Below, one piece after another: positions 1 through 10,651 of a DNA stretch of 64,000 nt. Position 1 is the first letter of the stretch. Every line of letters begins with the position of its first letter. The translations under genes and the position numbers were made by a program. This stretch comes from Elymus sibiricus. Taxonomy: Eukaryota; Streptophyta; Magnoliopsida; Poales; Poaceae. The notes beneath the pieces were generated by a model that did no database searches, was not told where the DNA came from, and was given only the letters and a program-made list of their open reading frames with translations. The stretch is taken from contig CM077676.1 in NCBI GenBank assembly GCA_039707655.1, positions 451,583,379 to 451,647,378 of the forward strand. Reading direction: 5' to 3'.

Positions 1-15
1 TTATTATATAGTGCC

Positions 16-454
16 ATGGTTTTGGTATCCGCCCCCGTCGGCTCTCGTCCGGTCTATGATTCGGATGTGGTATATTATCTTTTATAACTATTTGTTTCAT
101 TTAGTGTTTATGACAATTATGCCGACCAACGTGACATAAATGTTTTTATCTAGGAGGTATGTGAACCGGAAATTCCAACTGACCCTCTTGTCGAGAGGTT
201 AAATTTAGTTAAAAAACAATTATTTAAAAGAAAAATTGAAAAGAATTGAAGAAGAGAAGATGAAATTGGAGTTGCATGCTGCCGATGTCGTCGATCTACA
301 CAAGAATCAGATGGATGCAATGCGCTTGAAGATTAGAAAGATTAGAAAATATGCCATTGATAATGAGGCTTGGTATCATTATGCTGTTGGATCAATTGTT
401 ACCTTAGTTGCGATTTTGATCGCATTTGTTGTTGCATTTAAATGTTTTACATAG
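16..454 (+). pseudogene. CACTA ORF1, small coiled-coil/membrane-segment protein (frameshifted)
   Basis: Two exons can be read: 16-69 (ATG to a GATGTG|GTATAT donor) and 154-454 (after a TATCTAG acceptor). They join in phase. The first part reads VLVSAPVGSRPVYDSDV and then EVCEPEIPTDPLVERLNLV. Near 232-240 the frame is lost by one base, and the rest continues in the next frame as a charged, probably helical stretch (KRIEEEKMKLEL). This leads to one hydrophobic segment (GSIVTLVAILIAFVVAF) and a stop at 452-454. Similar small proteins accompany transposases in wheat CACTA elements; their role is unknown to me. The frameshift is present in all four units. Earlier exons may lie outside the window. 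Confidence 0.7.
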
Positions 455-683
455 TTGTATGTTAGTTTCAATGTATGTTTTAATTAGATGCTCTAGAGAG
501 CTGTATGTTGTTATATGAGAACTATGTATGAACTTTATGTATTTATTTTTTCAGTAATAATATTTGATCACTCTACTGTACTTTGGTTTTAATGTGATGA
601 TGAACTTGTATTAATTTGGTCATTTCTCTATTCATGATGTTCTGTAATGGTTTTTGATACACTTAATTATATAATGCACGCAG

Positions 684-3600
684 ATGAACCGGCAATGTAT
701 GTACGGTGACCGACGCACATCCGAGTACATTACGGGCCTGCATAATTTTCTCGAAGTGGCTGAGGCAAACAAGCAGAATGGTTTTATGTATTGTCCATGT
801 ACTGTCTGTGGGAATACGAAGAATTACTCTTCCTCGAAAACCCTTCACTTTCACCTGCTTGAGAAGGATTTCATGCCACACTATAATGTTTGGACCAAGC
901 ATGGAGAAAGAGGGGTTATGATGGAAGACAACGAAGAAGAAGAAGATGATGACAACTATCCTATGTTCCCTGAATATGGTGATACTGCAACGGGGGAAGC
1001 TGAAGATCATGAGGCACCAGATGTGCCCGATTATGATCTTCGCCGGGTCATTGCTGATGCACAGAGAGGATGTGAAAGTGAAAGGGAGAAGTTGAAATTC
1101 GATCGCATGTTAGAGGATCACAAAAAAGGGTTGTACCCAAATTGCGAAGATGGCAACACAAAGCTCGGTACCGCACTGGAATTGCTGCAATGAAAGGCAG
1201 AGAATGGTGTATCTGACAAGGGATTTGGGAAGCTACTGAAAATAGTGAAGAAGAAGCTTCCAAAGGATAACAAATTGCCTGACAGTACGTACGAAGCAAA
1301 GAAGGTTCTTTGCCCTCTAGGGTTAGAGGTGCAGAAGATACATGCATGCCCTAATGACTGCATTCTCTACCGCGGTGAGGAGTACGAGAATTTGAATGCA
1401 TGCCCGGTATGCGGTGCATTGCGGTATAAGATCAGACGAGATGACCCAGGTGATGTTGAGGGCGAGCGCCCCAGGAAGAGGGTTCCTGCCATGGTGATGT
1501 GGTATGCTCCTATAATACCACGGTTGAAACGTCTGTTCAGAAACAAAGAGCATGCCAAGTTGTTGCGATGGCACAAATAAGACCGTAAGAAAGACGGGAA
1601 GTTGAGAGTACCCGCTGATGGGTCGCAGTGGAGAAAAATCGAGAGAAAGTGGCCGGACTTTGCAGGTGACGCAAGGAACTTATGGTTTGGTTTAAGTGCA
1701 GATGACATTAATCCTTTTGGGGAGCAGAGCAGCAATCATAGCACCTGGCCCGTGACTCTATGTATCTATAACCTTCCTCCTTGGTTGTGCATGAAGCGAA
1801 AGTTCATTATGATGCCAGTGCTCATCCAAGGCCCTAAGCAACCCGGCAACGACATTGATATGTACCTAAGGCCATTAGTTGAAGAACTTTTACAGCTGTG
1901 GGACATAAAAGGTGTACGTGTGTGGGATGAGCACAAACAGCAGGAATTTGACCTACGAGCATTGCTGTTTGTAACCATCAATGATTGGCCTGCTCTTAGT
2001 AACCTTTCAGGACAGACAAACAAGGGATACAACGCATGCACGCACTGTTTACATGAGACTGAAAGTATATATTTGGACAAATGCAAGAAGAATGTGTACC
2101 TGGGACATCGTCGATTTCTTCCGACCAAGCATGCCATAAGAAAGAAAGGCAAGCATTTCAAAGGTGAGGCAGATCACCGGAAGAAGCCTGTCCTCCGTAC
2201 TGGTGATGATATACTTGATATGGTCAAGGATTTACAAGTAATCTTTGGAAAGGGTCCTGGCGGACAATATGTTCCGAATGACGCTGACGGACACGCAGCC
2301 ATGTGGAAGAAGAAATCTATATTTTGGGACCTACCCTATTGGAAAGACCTAGAGGTCCGCTCTGCAATCGACGTGATGCACGTGACGAAAAATCTTTGCG
2401 TGAACCTGCTAGGCTTCTTGGGCATGTATGGGAAGACAAAAGATACACCGGAGGCACGGGAGGACCAGCAACGTATGAACGAAAAAGATGGTATGCATCA
2501 AAAGCAGTATCAAGGTCCTGCCAGCTACGCTCTTACCAAAGCAGAGAAGGAAATCTTTTTTGAATGCCTGCTCAGTATCAAGGTCCCGTCTGGCTTCTCG
2601 TCGAATATAAAGGGAATAATAAATATGGCAGAGAAAAAATATTCCAGAACCTAAAGTCTCATGACTGCCACGTGATTATGACGCAACTGCTTCCGGTTGC
2701 ATTGAGGGGGCTTCTACCAGAAAATGTTCGATTAGCCATTGTGAAGCTATGTGCATTCCTCAATGCAATTTCTCAGAAGGTAATCGATTCATAAATCCTA
2801 CCAAGATTACAGAATGATTTGGTCCAATGTCTTGTCAGTTTCGAGTTGGTGTTCCCACCATCCTTCTTCAATATTATGACGCACGTCCCTAGTTCACCTA
2901 GTCGACGAGATTGCCATTCTGGGTCCTGTATTTCTACACAATATGTTCCCCTTTGAGAGGTTCGTGGGAGTCTTAAAGAAATATGTTCGTAACCGTGCTA
3001 GGCCAGAAGGAAGCATCTCCACGGGCCATCAAATAGAGGAGGTCATTGAGTTTTGTGTTGACTTTATTCTTGACCTTAAGCCGATTGGTGTTCCTGAATC
3101 GCGGCATGAGGGGAGACTGGGTGGAAAAGGTACGCTAGGACCGAAAGCAATAATTTGTAGGGACGGGCATTCTTGGGCGCAAGCACACTACACAGTTCTA
3201 CAAAATTCTACCTTGGTGGCCCCGTATATCAATGAACACAAGAATATTCTACACTCCAAACACCCGGAGCAATCTGACGACTGGATTACACGTGAACACA
3301 TGGGGACTTTCGGCGGTTGGTTGCAAACACATCTCATGGGTAACACCACTGTTGGAGATGAGCTGTGCTTGTTGGCCAGGACACCATCTTCGACTGTATT
3401 GACTTTCCAAGGGTACGAGATAAATGGGAATACATTTTACACGATCGCCCAAGATAAAAAGAGCACCAACCAAAACAGTGGTGTCCGCTTTAATGCAGCA
3501 AACACCAATAGGGCAAATGACACATATTATGGTTACATAGAGGAGATATGGGAACTTGACTATGGACGTGATTTTAAGGTCCCTTTGTTTCGGTGCAAAT

Positions 3601-3989
3601 GGGTCAATCTGTCAGGAGGCGGGGTACAGGTAGACCCGCAGTACGGAATGACAACAGTGGATCTCAACAATCTTGGGTACACAGACGAACCATTCGTCCT
3701 AGCCAATGATGTGGCGCAGGTTTTCTATGTGAAGGACATGTCTACCAAACCGAGAAAAAGAAAAGATAAGGAAGCGAATACATCATACGATGAGCCAAAG
3801 CGCCACATAGTTCTTTCAAGGAAAAGAAACATCGTGGGAGTGGAGGACAAGACAGACATGTCAGAAGATTATGAAAAGTTTCATAAAATTTCTTCCTTCA
3901 GAGTGAAGACTGACCCAAGTATCATGTTAAATGATGAAGATTATCCATGGTTACGGCGCAATAAGCAAGGGACACACGCGAAGAAATAG
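684..3989 (+). pseudogene. CACTA transposase (tnp2 family), broken, unit 1
   Basis: An En/Spm-type DDE transposase that would cut and rejoin element ends. In order: a transposase-associated zinc-binding N-terminus (684 to about 910, CPCTVCGN with downstream His), an acidic linker (EDNEEEEDDD), the tnp2 core (about 1330-2640, with CPVCGALRY, GLSADDINPFG, TINDWPALSNL and DVMHVTKNL), a DUF4218-like part (about 2885-3060, MFPFERF) and a DUF4216-like part (about 3520-3730, FRCKWVNL). The start follows a CACGCAG splice-like site. Lesions: TGA at 1191-1193 (only this unit), TAA at 1578-1580, frame change near 2636, TAA at 2792-2794, frame change near 2884. In relatives I recall GxSxDGxNPF in the core; here the Gly is Asp. 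It cannot make a full transposase. Confidence 0.92.
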
Positions 3990-4259
3990 TTTTATACCCC
4001 AAGATCCCACTCTGGGATGTGACCGGCTTCACCGCCATCACTTTCTCTCTAGTGTGAGTTTTCGGACTTATAGCTGGATAGTGCCACTTCGGACAAACCG
4101 GAGGGAATCTTTGTAAGAGCTAGCTAGGGCATTTTGGCATTTGAAACATGATTTTAGAATAATTATTAATTAAGTTATGAAATTTCAATTATTCCTATCA
4201 TTTCAGTCCCATGTTTTGCAAGGTTGATCATACGCGGTTAGTCCCGGTTGATGGCTCCA

Positions 4260-4436
4260 TATAAAATAAAAATACATAACATATGCAAAAAATTAAAATT
4301 GCCATAACAATAAAAATAACATAAAAAATAAAAAGACATAACATATGCAAAAAATTAAAATTGCCATAACATAAAAAATAAAAAGACATAACATGTGCCA
4401 TATATTTTATAGTGGTTATGAAAGAATATTAAAATT
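4260..4436 (+). repeat. AT-rich tandem repeat near CACTA 3' side (short form)
   Basis: Repeats of a block with gacataacatatgcaaaaaat followed by taaaattgccataacat, then one copy of a longer block with ttttatagtggttatgaaag. In type I units it is cut off after the first long block by the junction with retrotransposon gag. Type II units carry four long blocks. Confidence 0.85.
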
Positions 4437-5943
4437 CACTCTGAGATTTAGCAACTTGTTCTAATTGGGTTTGAACCATAGATGCATGTTTACTAACACC
4501 TTTAACATCATTAGCAATTCTAAATAACAAGTCACTCAAGCGATCAATCATGTAGGCATTTCGTTTCAATTGTTTCATAACATTTGCATTGAAGTGATCT
4601 TTCTTAATAATATAATTGTCAAATTCATATAAGCATTGACTAGGAGGTTTGTTATAAGGAATATCACTTTCATCAAACTTTATAAGAGAATTTACCTCTA
4701 CTACCTGTGGCGGTGTGTCAAGACCATGTATTTCTTCATTAGGTGGTAAATTCTTAACATCTTCAGCTTTAATACCTTTTTCCTTCATACATTTCTTTGC
4801 TTCTTGCATATCTTCAGGACTGAGAAATAAAATACCCCTCTTTTTTGGAGTAGGTTTAGGCGGTGGTTCAGGAAGTGTCCAATCGTTATCATTCTTCAAT
4901 ATATTAGTCAATAATTCCTCAGCTTGTTCAATAGTTCGTTCCCTGAAAACACAACCAGCACAACTATCTAGGTAGTCCCTAGAAGCATCGGTTAGTCCAT
5001 TATAGAAGATATCAAGTATTTCATTTTTCTTAAGAGGATGATCACGCAAAGCATTAAGTAATTGGAGAAGCCTGCCCCAAGCTTGAGGGAGATTCTCTTC
5101 TTTAATTTGCACAAAGTTAAATATTTCCTGTAAGGCAGCTTGTTTCTTATGAGCAGGAACATATTTTTCAGAGAAGTGATAAATCATATCCTGGGGACTA
5201 CGCACACAACCAGAAGCAAGAGTATTATACCATTCTTTAGCATCACCCTTTAATGAGAAAGAAAATAACTTAAGAATATAGTAATGGCGAATTTTTTCCT
5301 CATGAGCAAATAGGGTGGTTATATCATTTAATTTAGTAAGATGTGCCATAACGGTTTCAGTTTCATAACCATGGAAAGGATCAGATTCAACCAAAGTAAT
5401 TATCTTAGGATCAACAGACAATTCATAATCCTTATCGGTAACAAATATGGGAGAGGTAGCAAACTTAGGATCATATTTCATTCTCTCCCTCATAGATTTT
5501 TCTTTCATTTTAGCAACCAATTTTATAACTTCATGTCTATCATTACAAGCAAGAATGGCTATAGCTGTCTCCTTATCAAAGCAATGTTCATCACGTGTTT
5601 CAACTCTAGTAGGAGAGCTAGGCATAATAGGTGACTCATAATTCTCAAGAGTTTCAACATTTTTAATTTCTTTAGCTTTAGCAAGTTGTTCAGTAAGAAA
5701 TTCACCAAGTGGCACAGCATTATCAAGCATAGTACTAGCATCATCATGAGTATCATTCATAGCAGAAGTGGTATCATCAATAACTTGCGACATATCAGAA
5801 TTAATAGCATGTGGTGGTGTTGCAAGTTTACTCAAAACAGAAGGTGAATCAAGTACAGAGCTAGATGGCAGTTCCTTACCTCCCCTCGTCTTAGAGGGAA
5901 CGATCTTGGTCTTAGCGTCTTTCAGATTCTTCCTAGTGATCAA
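4429..5943 (-). CDS. gag: LTR-retrotransposon Gag, truncated at its 3' end, unit 1
   Basis: A 504-residue open frame with the retrotransposon gag core of Gypsy-type (Athila/Tat-like) elements: FSFSLKGDAKEWYNTL, FSEKYVPAHKKQ and EENLPQAWGRLLQLL around residues 220-300. A charged N-terminus precedes it and a Pro/Lys-rich segment (PPPKPTPKKRG) follows. Gag would build the cytoplasmic virus-like particle. The ATG lies about 40 bases from the primer site and 70 from the LTR on the same strand. The last codons (GAA TTT TAA) use bases from the neighbouring CACTA repeat, so the stop is created by the junction at 4436/4437. No zinc knuckle, protease, reverse transcriptase or integrase follows. The frame is otherwise open and almost identical to the copy at 22277-23791. 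Confidence 0.85.
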   Translation of the reverse strand: MITRKNLKDAKTKIVPSKTRGGKELPSSSVLDSPSVLSKLATPPHAINSDMSQVIDDTTSAMNDTHDDASTMLDNAVPLGEFLTEQLAKAKEIKNVETLENYESPIMPSSPTRVETRDEHCFDKETAIAILACNDRHEVIKLVAKMKEKSMRERMKYDPKFATSPIFVTDKDYELSVDPKIITLVESDPFHGYETETVMAHLTKLNDITTLFAHEEKIRHYYILKLFSFSLKGDAKEWYNTLASGCVRSPQDMIYHFSEKYVPAHKKQAALQEIFNFVQIKEENLPQAWGRLLQLLNALRDHPLKKNEILDIFYNGLTDASRDYLDSCAGCVFRERTIEQAEELLTNILKNDNDWTLPEPPPKPTPKKRGILFLSPEDMQEAKKCMKEKGIKAEDVKNLPPNEEIHGLDTPPQVVEVNSLIKFDESDIPYNKPPSQCLYEFDNYIIKKDHFNANVMKQLKRNAYMIDRLSDLLFRIANDVKGVSKHASMVQTQLEQVAKSQSEF

Positions 5944-5983
5944 CAGATATAAATCCCAAGTGACTCAACAAATATAGCTATGC

Positions 5984-6001
5984 TCCCCAGCAACGGCGCC
6001 A
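5984..6001 (-). other. Primer binding site (tRNA-Asp-like), minus-strand element
   Basis: On the minus strand reads TGGCGCCGTTGCTGGGGA, which pairs with the 3' end of plant tRNA-Asp with one mismatch as I recall that tRNA. It sits 11 bases inside the LTR edge at 6013 and upstream of gag, as expected for the start of reverse transcription. Confidence 0.8.
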
Positions 6002-6012
6002 GAAAAAGGTCT

Positions 6013-8362
6013 TGATAACCCACAAGTATAGGGGATCGCAACAGTTTTCGAGGGTAGAGTATTCAACCCAAATTTATTGATTCGACACAAGGGGAGCCAA
6101 AGAATATTTGCAAGTATTAGCAGTTGAGTTGTCAATTCAACCACACCTGGAGACTAAATATCTGCAGCAGAGTGATCAGTAGCACAGTAGTATGATAGTT
6201 TGGTAGCGGTATCAATAGTAGCAACGATAACAGTAACGGTAGCAACAATAGTAGTAACAATTGTGATAGCAGTAGCAACAGTATTAACTTAGCAAGAACA
6301 ATATGTGAAAAACTCGTAGGCATTGGATCGGTGATTATGTTGGATAACATTCATCATGTAACAGTTATAACCTAGGGCGACACAAATCTAGCTCCAATTC
6401 ATCAACGTAATGTCGGCATGTATTCCGTATATAGTCATACGTGCTTATGGAAAAGAACTTGCATGACATATTTTGTCCTACCCTCCCATGGCAGCTGGGT
6501 CCATAAGGAAACTAAGGGATATTAAGGCCTCCTTTTAATAGAGAACCGAAACAAAGCATTAGCACTTAGTGAATACAGGAACTCCTCAAACTACGGCAAT
6601 CACCGGAAAGAATCCCAATTATTGTCACCTTGGGGTATGCGGATCATAAGACGTAGAAGGTGCGTATAACTTAAAAGATCGGATCAAGAACACAAATATA
6701 TTCAAGAAAACATAAAGGGTTCAGATCTGAAATCATGGCACTCGGGCCCTAGTGACAAGCATTAAGCATAGCAAAGTCATAGCAACATCAATCTCAGAAC
6801 ATAGTGGATACTAGGGATCAAGCCCTAACAAAACTAACTCGATTACATGATAAATCCCATCCAACTCATCACCGTCCAGCAAGCCTACGAAGGAATTACT
6901 CACTCCCGGCGGTGAGCATCATGAAATTGGTGATGAAGGATGGTTGATGATGACGATGCCGGAAGATCCCCCTCTCCGGAGCCCTGGACGGGCTCCAGAT
7001 CTGGCCTCCCGATGAAGAACATGAGGTGGCGGCAACTCCGTATCGGAAACGCAATAAAACATTCTCTCTTATTTTTTCTCCAAAATTGTGAATTTATAGG
7101 CTTGAGATTAGGGTCAGCGGAGCCACATGGGCTCCACGAGCCACCAGGGCGCGCTTGGGGGGGGGGGGGGGGGGTGGCGCGCCCTGGTGCCTCGTGGGCA
7201 CTGGGTGGCCCCCCTTCAGTGGGACTTGGTTCCAGTATTTTTTATTTATTCCATAAAAAATCTCCAAAAACTTTCATCCAATTCCAAGAACTTTTATTTC
7301 TGCACAAAAAACAACACCATGGTAGTTCTGCTGAAAACAGAGTCAGTCCGGGTTAGTTCCATTCAAATCATGCAAATTAGGGGCCAAAACAAGAGCAAAA
7401 GTGTTTGGAAAAGTTTCGTCCAATTCCAAGAACTTTTACTTCCAAACACTTTTGCTCTTGTTTTGGCCCCTAATTTGCATGATTTGAATGGAACTAACCC
7501 GGACTGACGCTGTTTTCAGCAGAACTACCATGGTGTTGTTTTTTGTGCAGAAATAAAAGTTCTTGGAATTGGACGAAACTTTTTGGAGATTTTTTATGGA
7601 ATATATAAAAAATATTGGAGCCAAGACCAACTGGAGTGGGGCCACCTGCTGCCCATGAGGCACCAGGACGCGCCACCCCCTGGCACGGCCTGGTGGCTTG
7701 TGGGGCCCACGTGACTCCGCTGACCCTAATCTCAGGCCTATAAATTCACAATTCCAGAAAAAAATAAGAGAGAAAGTTTTATTACGTTTCACGATATGGA
7801 GCCGCCGCCACCTCCTGTTCTTCATCGAGAGGCCAGATCTAGAGTCCGTTCGGGGCTCCGGAGAGGGGGATCTTCCGGCATCGTCATCATCAACCATACT
7901 TCATCACCAATTTCATGATGCTCACCACTGGGAGTGAGTAATTCCTTCGTAGGCTTGCTGGACGGTGATGAGTTGGATGAGATTTATCATGTAATCGAGT
8001 TAGTTTTGTTAGGGCTTGATCCCTAGTATCCACTATGTTCTGAGATTGATGTTGCTGTGACTTTGCTATGCTTAATGCTTGTCACTAGGGCCCGAGTGCC
8101 ATGATTTCAGATCTGAACCCCTTATGTTTTCATGAATATATTTGTGTTCTGGATCCGATCTTGCAAGTTATACGCACCTGCTACGTGTTATGATCCGCAT
8201 ACCCCAAGGTGACAATAATTGGGATTCTTTCCGGTGATTGCCGTAGTTTGAGGAGTTCATGTATTCACTACGTGTTAATGCTTGTCACTAGGGCTCAATA
8301 AATTTGGGTTGAATACTCTACCCTCGAAAACTGTTGCGATCCCCTATACTTGTGGGTTATCA
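6013..8362. repeat. Head-to-head LTR pair forming a 2.35 kb inverted repeat, unit 1
   Basis: The left arm is a minus-strand LTR with its 3' edge at 6013 (TGATAACCCACAAGTATAGG on the plus strand). The right arm is a plus-strand LTR ending CTTGTGGGTTATCA at 8362. The arms meet at a 31-base loop (7410-7440). Nearest the loop, 7342-7409 and 7441-7508 are a perfect 68-bp stem, and pairing continues with few mismatches outward. The right arm lacks about 440 bases held by the left arm and by type II units. The left arm has a run of 18 G near 7157, and trinucleotide-like (agtagc/agtaac) stretches near 6190-6290. The left LTR belongs with the gag; the right LTR has no primer site after it and is therefore a 3' LTR of an opposite element. 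Confidence 0.85.
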
Positions 8363-8892
8363 GTGCCTTCCCGGCGGTGGCGGCGGGCGCGCGTGCCTTC
8401 CCGGCAGGGGCCGCGAAAGCACCGCCCTGGACGACGACGTTGCCCTGCCACTTGCGGGTTGCGCGGTGGAGCCTTGAACGGCGACGGGCGCGACATGGCC
8501 GGCGATGAGATCTGCCGGAGGGGTTGGCGCATGGATGACATCCACGGTGACGGGCGACGGCTGGGAGGCTTCTATGGTGGCAATACAACGCCGGGGAAGG
8601 TGGTCCAGGACGGGCGGAGGGAGATCAATGGCGGCGGAGGGAAGGGGAAGCGGGAACGGCCGCGCGGAAATGTCCCTCCCGCCAAAAATCGCTGCTGATA
8701 CGGGTCAAGCTCGGGTCAGCCTCCCACCCCGTGAATCTAAAGGTTGAGGGCGAAGATTTGCCGCGCCCCGCAATTTTTTTTACAGGCCGTGGTCCGATAC
8801 GGGGTCTATTCTGGCCTTTTTTTCGCGCAAAACCGTAAACTGGCGGTTATTTTGCGGGTCGGCGCGATATAAGGGGTCTGCTAGAGATGCTC
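8363..8892 (-). mobile_element. 5' end of a PIF/Harbinger element with ORF1 start, unit 1
   Basis: On the minus strand it begins with GAGCATCTCTAGCAGACCCC (8873-8892), a Harbinger-like terminal sequence, flanked outside by TAA (8893-8895), a typical target triplet. About 240 bases of GC-rich leader follow. Then comes an open frame from about 8634 to 8363 (AAIDLPPPVLDHLPRR, later VDVIHAPTPPADLIAGH), a Pro/Ala/Arg-rich start that resembles the N-terminus of the accessory protein of wheat Harbingers. The expected start codon context (GCCGCC) is followed by ATT, not ATG. The frame runs into the LTR end at 8362, so the rest of the element is lost or displaced. Confidence 0.6.
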
Positions 8893-9275
8893 TAAAGTTT
8901 TGGCGGGCTGAAACTTCAGCTTCTCCCGCGTGCCACATCCCCCGACGCCGCGTTGTCCCCTGCGGTTGCGCCATATTCGCCGCCACGCCGCCATTGCCCT
9001 CCTCCCCCCCCGATAGCTGCAACACCGGGAAGGCGCGGCCGGAGTGCGCCGTCGGCTCCTGCCTCAACCCCGGTGTGCCGTCGCTGCGAGGCCACCTTTC
9101 TCATTCCTCCCCTGCCTCGCCTCCTTCGCTGCCCCGCTCCGGCTGGAGTCTCCAAGTCCTAGCTGAAGAACCCGACGTGGGAATGGTATTCGGAGATGTT
9201 CTTCACCCAATTTTTTTTATGTTTCAAATTTTTTGTGTGAATGTCTTTGATCATAGTTTTTCTTATTCCTTGTAG
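8893..9275. other. GC-rich stretch, no gene recognised
   Basis: About 380 bases of Pro/Ser-rich coding-like composition up to 9160, then a T-rich stretch ending TTCCTTGTAG just before the Harbinger transposase, which looks like a 3' splice site. It may be the remains of an upstream exon and intron, but no known domain is visible in any frame. The same stretch occurs in all units, with a variable C run near 9003. Confidence 0.5.
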
Positions 9276-10051
9276 ATGAACACTCAAGAGGACACCGCAA
9301 GATTTCTTGAGATGGGTGCATCAAAAGGCTTTCCAAGAGTGTTTGGAAGTATCGATTGCATACATTGGAAGTGGAAGCTTTGCCCTACAACATTGGATGG
9401 ACAATTCTAAGGAAAAGGTAAAGATGCATATATAGATCTAGAAGATGTGGCATCAAATGACCTGTGGATTTGGCATTCATGTTTTGGATTGCCAGGATCT
9501 AAAAATAATCTGAATGTTCTGCAAAGATCTCATCTGTTTGCAAGGATTTCTGTGGAAGAGGCACCTCCAATGAATTTTGAAATAAATGGGCATCAATACA
9601 ACACGGGCTACTATCTTGCTGATGGAATATATCTGCCATGGTCAACTTTTGTGAAGACAATATCAAACCCTCAAAGTAACAAGAATACTCACTTTGCTAG
9701 GAGGCAAGAAGGATGCAGAAAGGATGTCGAGCAGGCATTTGGGGTTCTCCAATCTCATTTTCCATTGTTCGTGGTCTTGCACACTTTTGGCATAAAAAAG
9801 ACTTGTGGCCCATCATGACCAGGTGTGTGAAATTACGTAGCATGATCATAGAGGATGAGAGGGAACAACCATGTGACTATTGCTATGAGAATGAGGGGAA
9901 TTTTTTTTACATACCACCGGTTCAACAACAGATTGATGAACGACGATTGCAAAAATTTCTCAAAATGCATCGCTGGATAGAAGACCACGCTGGTCATTAA
10001 CAAGTCCGCGCTGATCTAGTTGAGCACTTGTGGGCGCTTCATGGTCAATAA
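9276..10051 (+). pseudogene. PIF/Harbinger transposase (DDE), truncated and broken, unit 1
   Basis: Plant transposon protein of the Harbinger group, a nuclease that would cut the element ends. Visible motifs: GFPRVFGSIDCIHWKWK (first Asp), SNDLWIWHSCFGLPGSKNN, TGYYLADGIYLPW (second Asp) and QEGCRKDVEQAFGVLQ (Glu), with a C-terminal LVEHLWALHG. The DDE residues are all there. The usual N-terminal third is absent; the ATG follows a splice-like TTGTAG, so an upstream exon is missing. Lesions: TAA after GQF (about 9408-9410), loss of frame by one base near 9760 (HFPLFVV in one frame, FWHKKDLWPIMTRC in the other), and TAA at 9998-10000 before the last 17 codons. All three occur in the other units. 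Confidence 0.85.
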
Positions 10052-10370
10052 ACTTCGTAATGTTATATTTGCAATATTTTTGACCATCGGTTATGTTTGA
10101 ATTTGAATTTGAATGTCGAACCAAATTTCATGTAATGTTGCTTTGGAATTACTATCAAGTATGTGAGTTAGATGTATCATTGTATTAATTATTATGATGA
10201 TATTAGACTTATGCATGTGTCATTTGTATTTTTTACTAGAAATTAGGAGAATAAAGATTTTAGAGGATAAGTTTATGAAAACGAACAAAAGTTGCTCTAT
10301 AAATACTTTCCCTAAATTTTAGAGTCATCCCGTGAAATCAGTTTTGCAGGAGGTATTTTAAGGGAGCTGT

Positions 10371-10384
10371 GGGAGTTGCTCTTA
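10371..10384 (+). repeat. Harbinger 3' end and TTA target triplet
   Basis: gggagttgctc followed by TTA, resembling a plus-strand Harbinger 3' terminus about 320 bases after the transposase remnant. Immediately after comes ggatatctctaag, which looks like the start of another terminus. No matching left terminus (GAGCAACTC) was found upstream. Confidence 0.45.
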
Positions 10385-10651
10385 GGATATCTCTAAGTGA
10401 ATTATCAAAAGATTTCCACTCAAATTTCTCCTTAAATCTTAACTCCTCAAATATGAGTATTTAAAAAATGTGTGAAGCTATCAGAACCCTCAAATTAACT
10501 CCTCAAATGCAAATTGTGCACAAACATCTCATTAGAAACTCAAATTTGAAACTAGATTAACACCAATAGTGCATAATTATACATAGTAGTTCATAACTAA
10601 TGTAGATAGAACTTACTTAGAGTTAAACTAGAGCTAAAATGATGTGCTTTA
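10385..10651. other. AT-rich stretch, nothing recognised
   Basis: Contains several copies of the short motif aactcctcaaat / ctcaaatttg and no open frame of note. It may be the 3' untranslated part of the minus-strand remnant that follows. Confidence 0.4.

Larger units (their letters stand above)
1..4436 (+). mobile_element. CACTA (En/Spm) element, unit 1, both ends missing
   Basis: A class II element of the CACTA superfamily, recognised by its two genes: a small membrane-segment ORF1 and a tnp2-type transposase. The 5' end lies left of the window. The 3' side still has one subterminal-type motif (gttagtcccggttgatgg, about 4236-4253) and then runs into an AT-rich repeat. That repeat stops at 4436, where gag sequence of a minus-strand retrotransposon begins. 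No 3' inverted repeat ending in CTACTAGTG was found, so the element has lost that end. Confidence 0.9.

Noticed and set aside
7436..7897. 153-codon frames across the LTR palindrome centre
   Set aside because: They arise from the inverted LTR sequence, appear as mirror copies on both strands and have no known domain.
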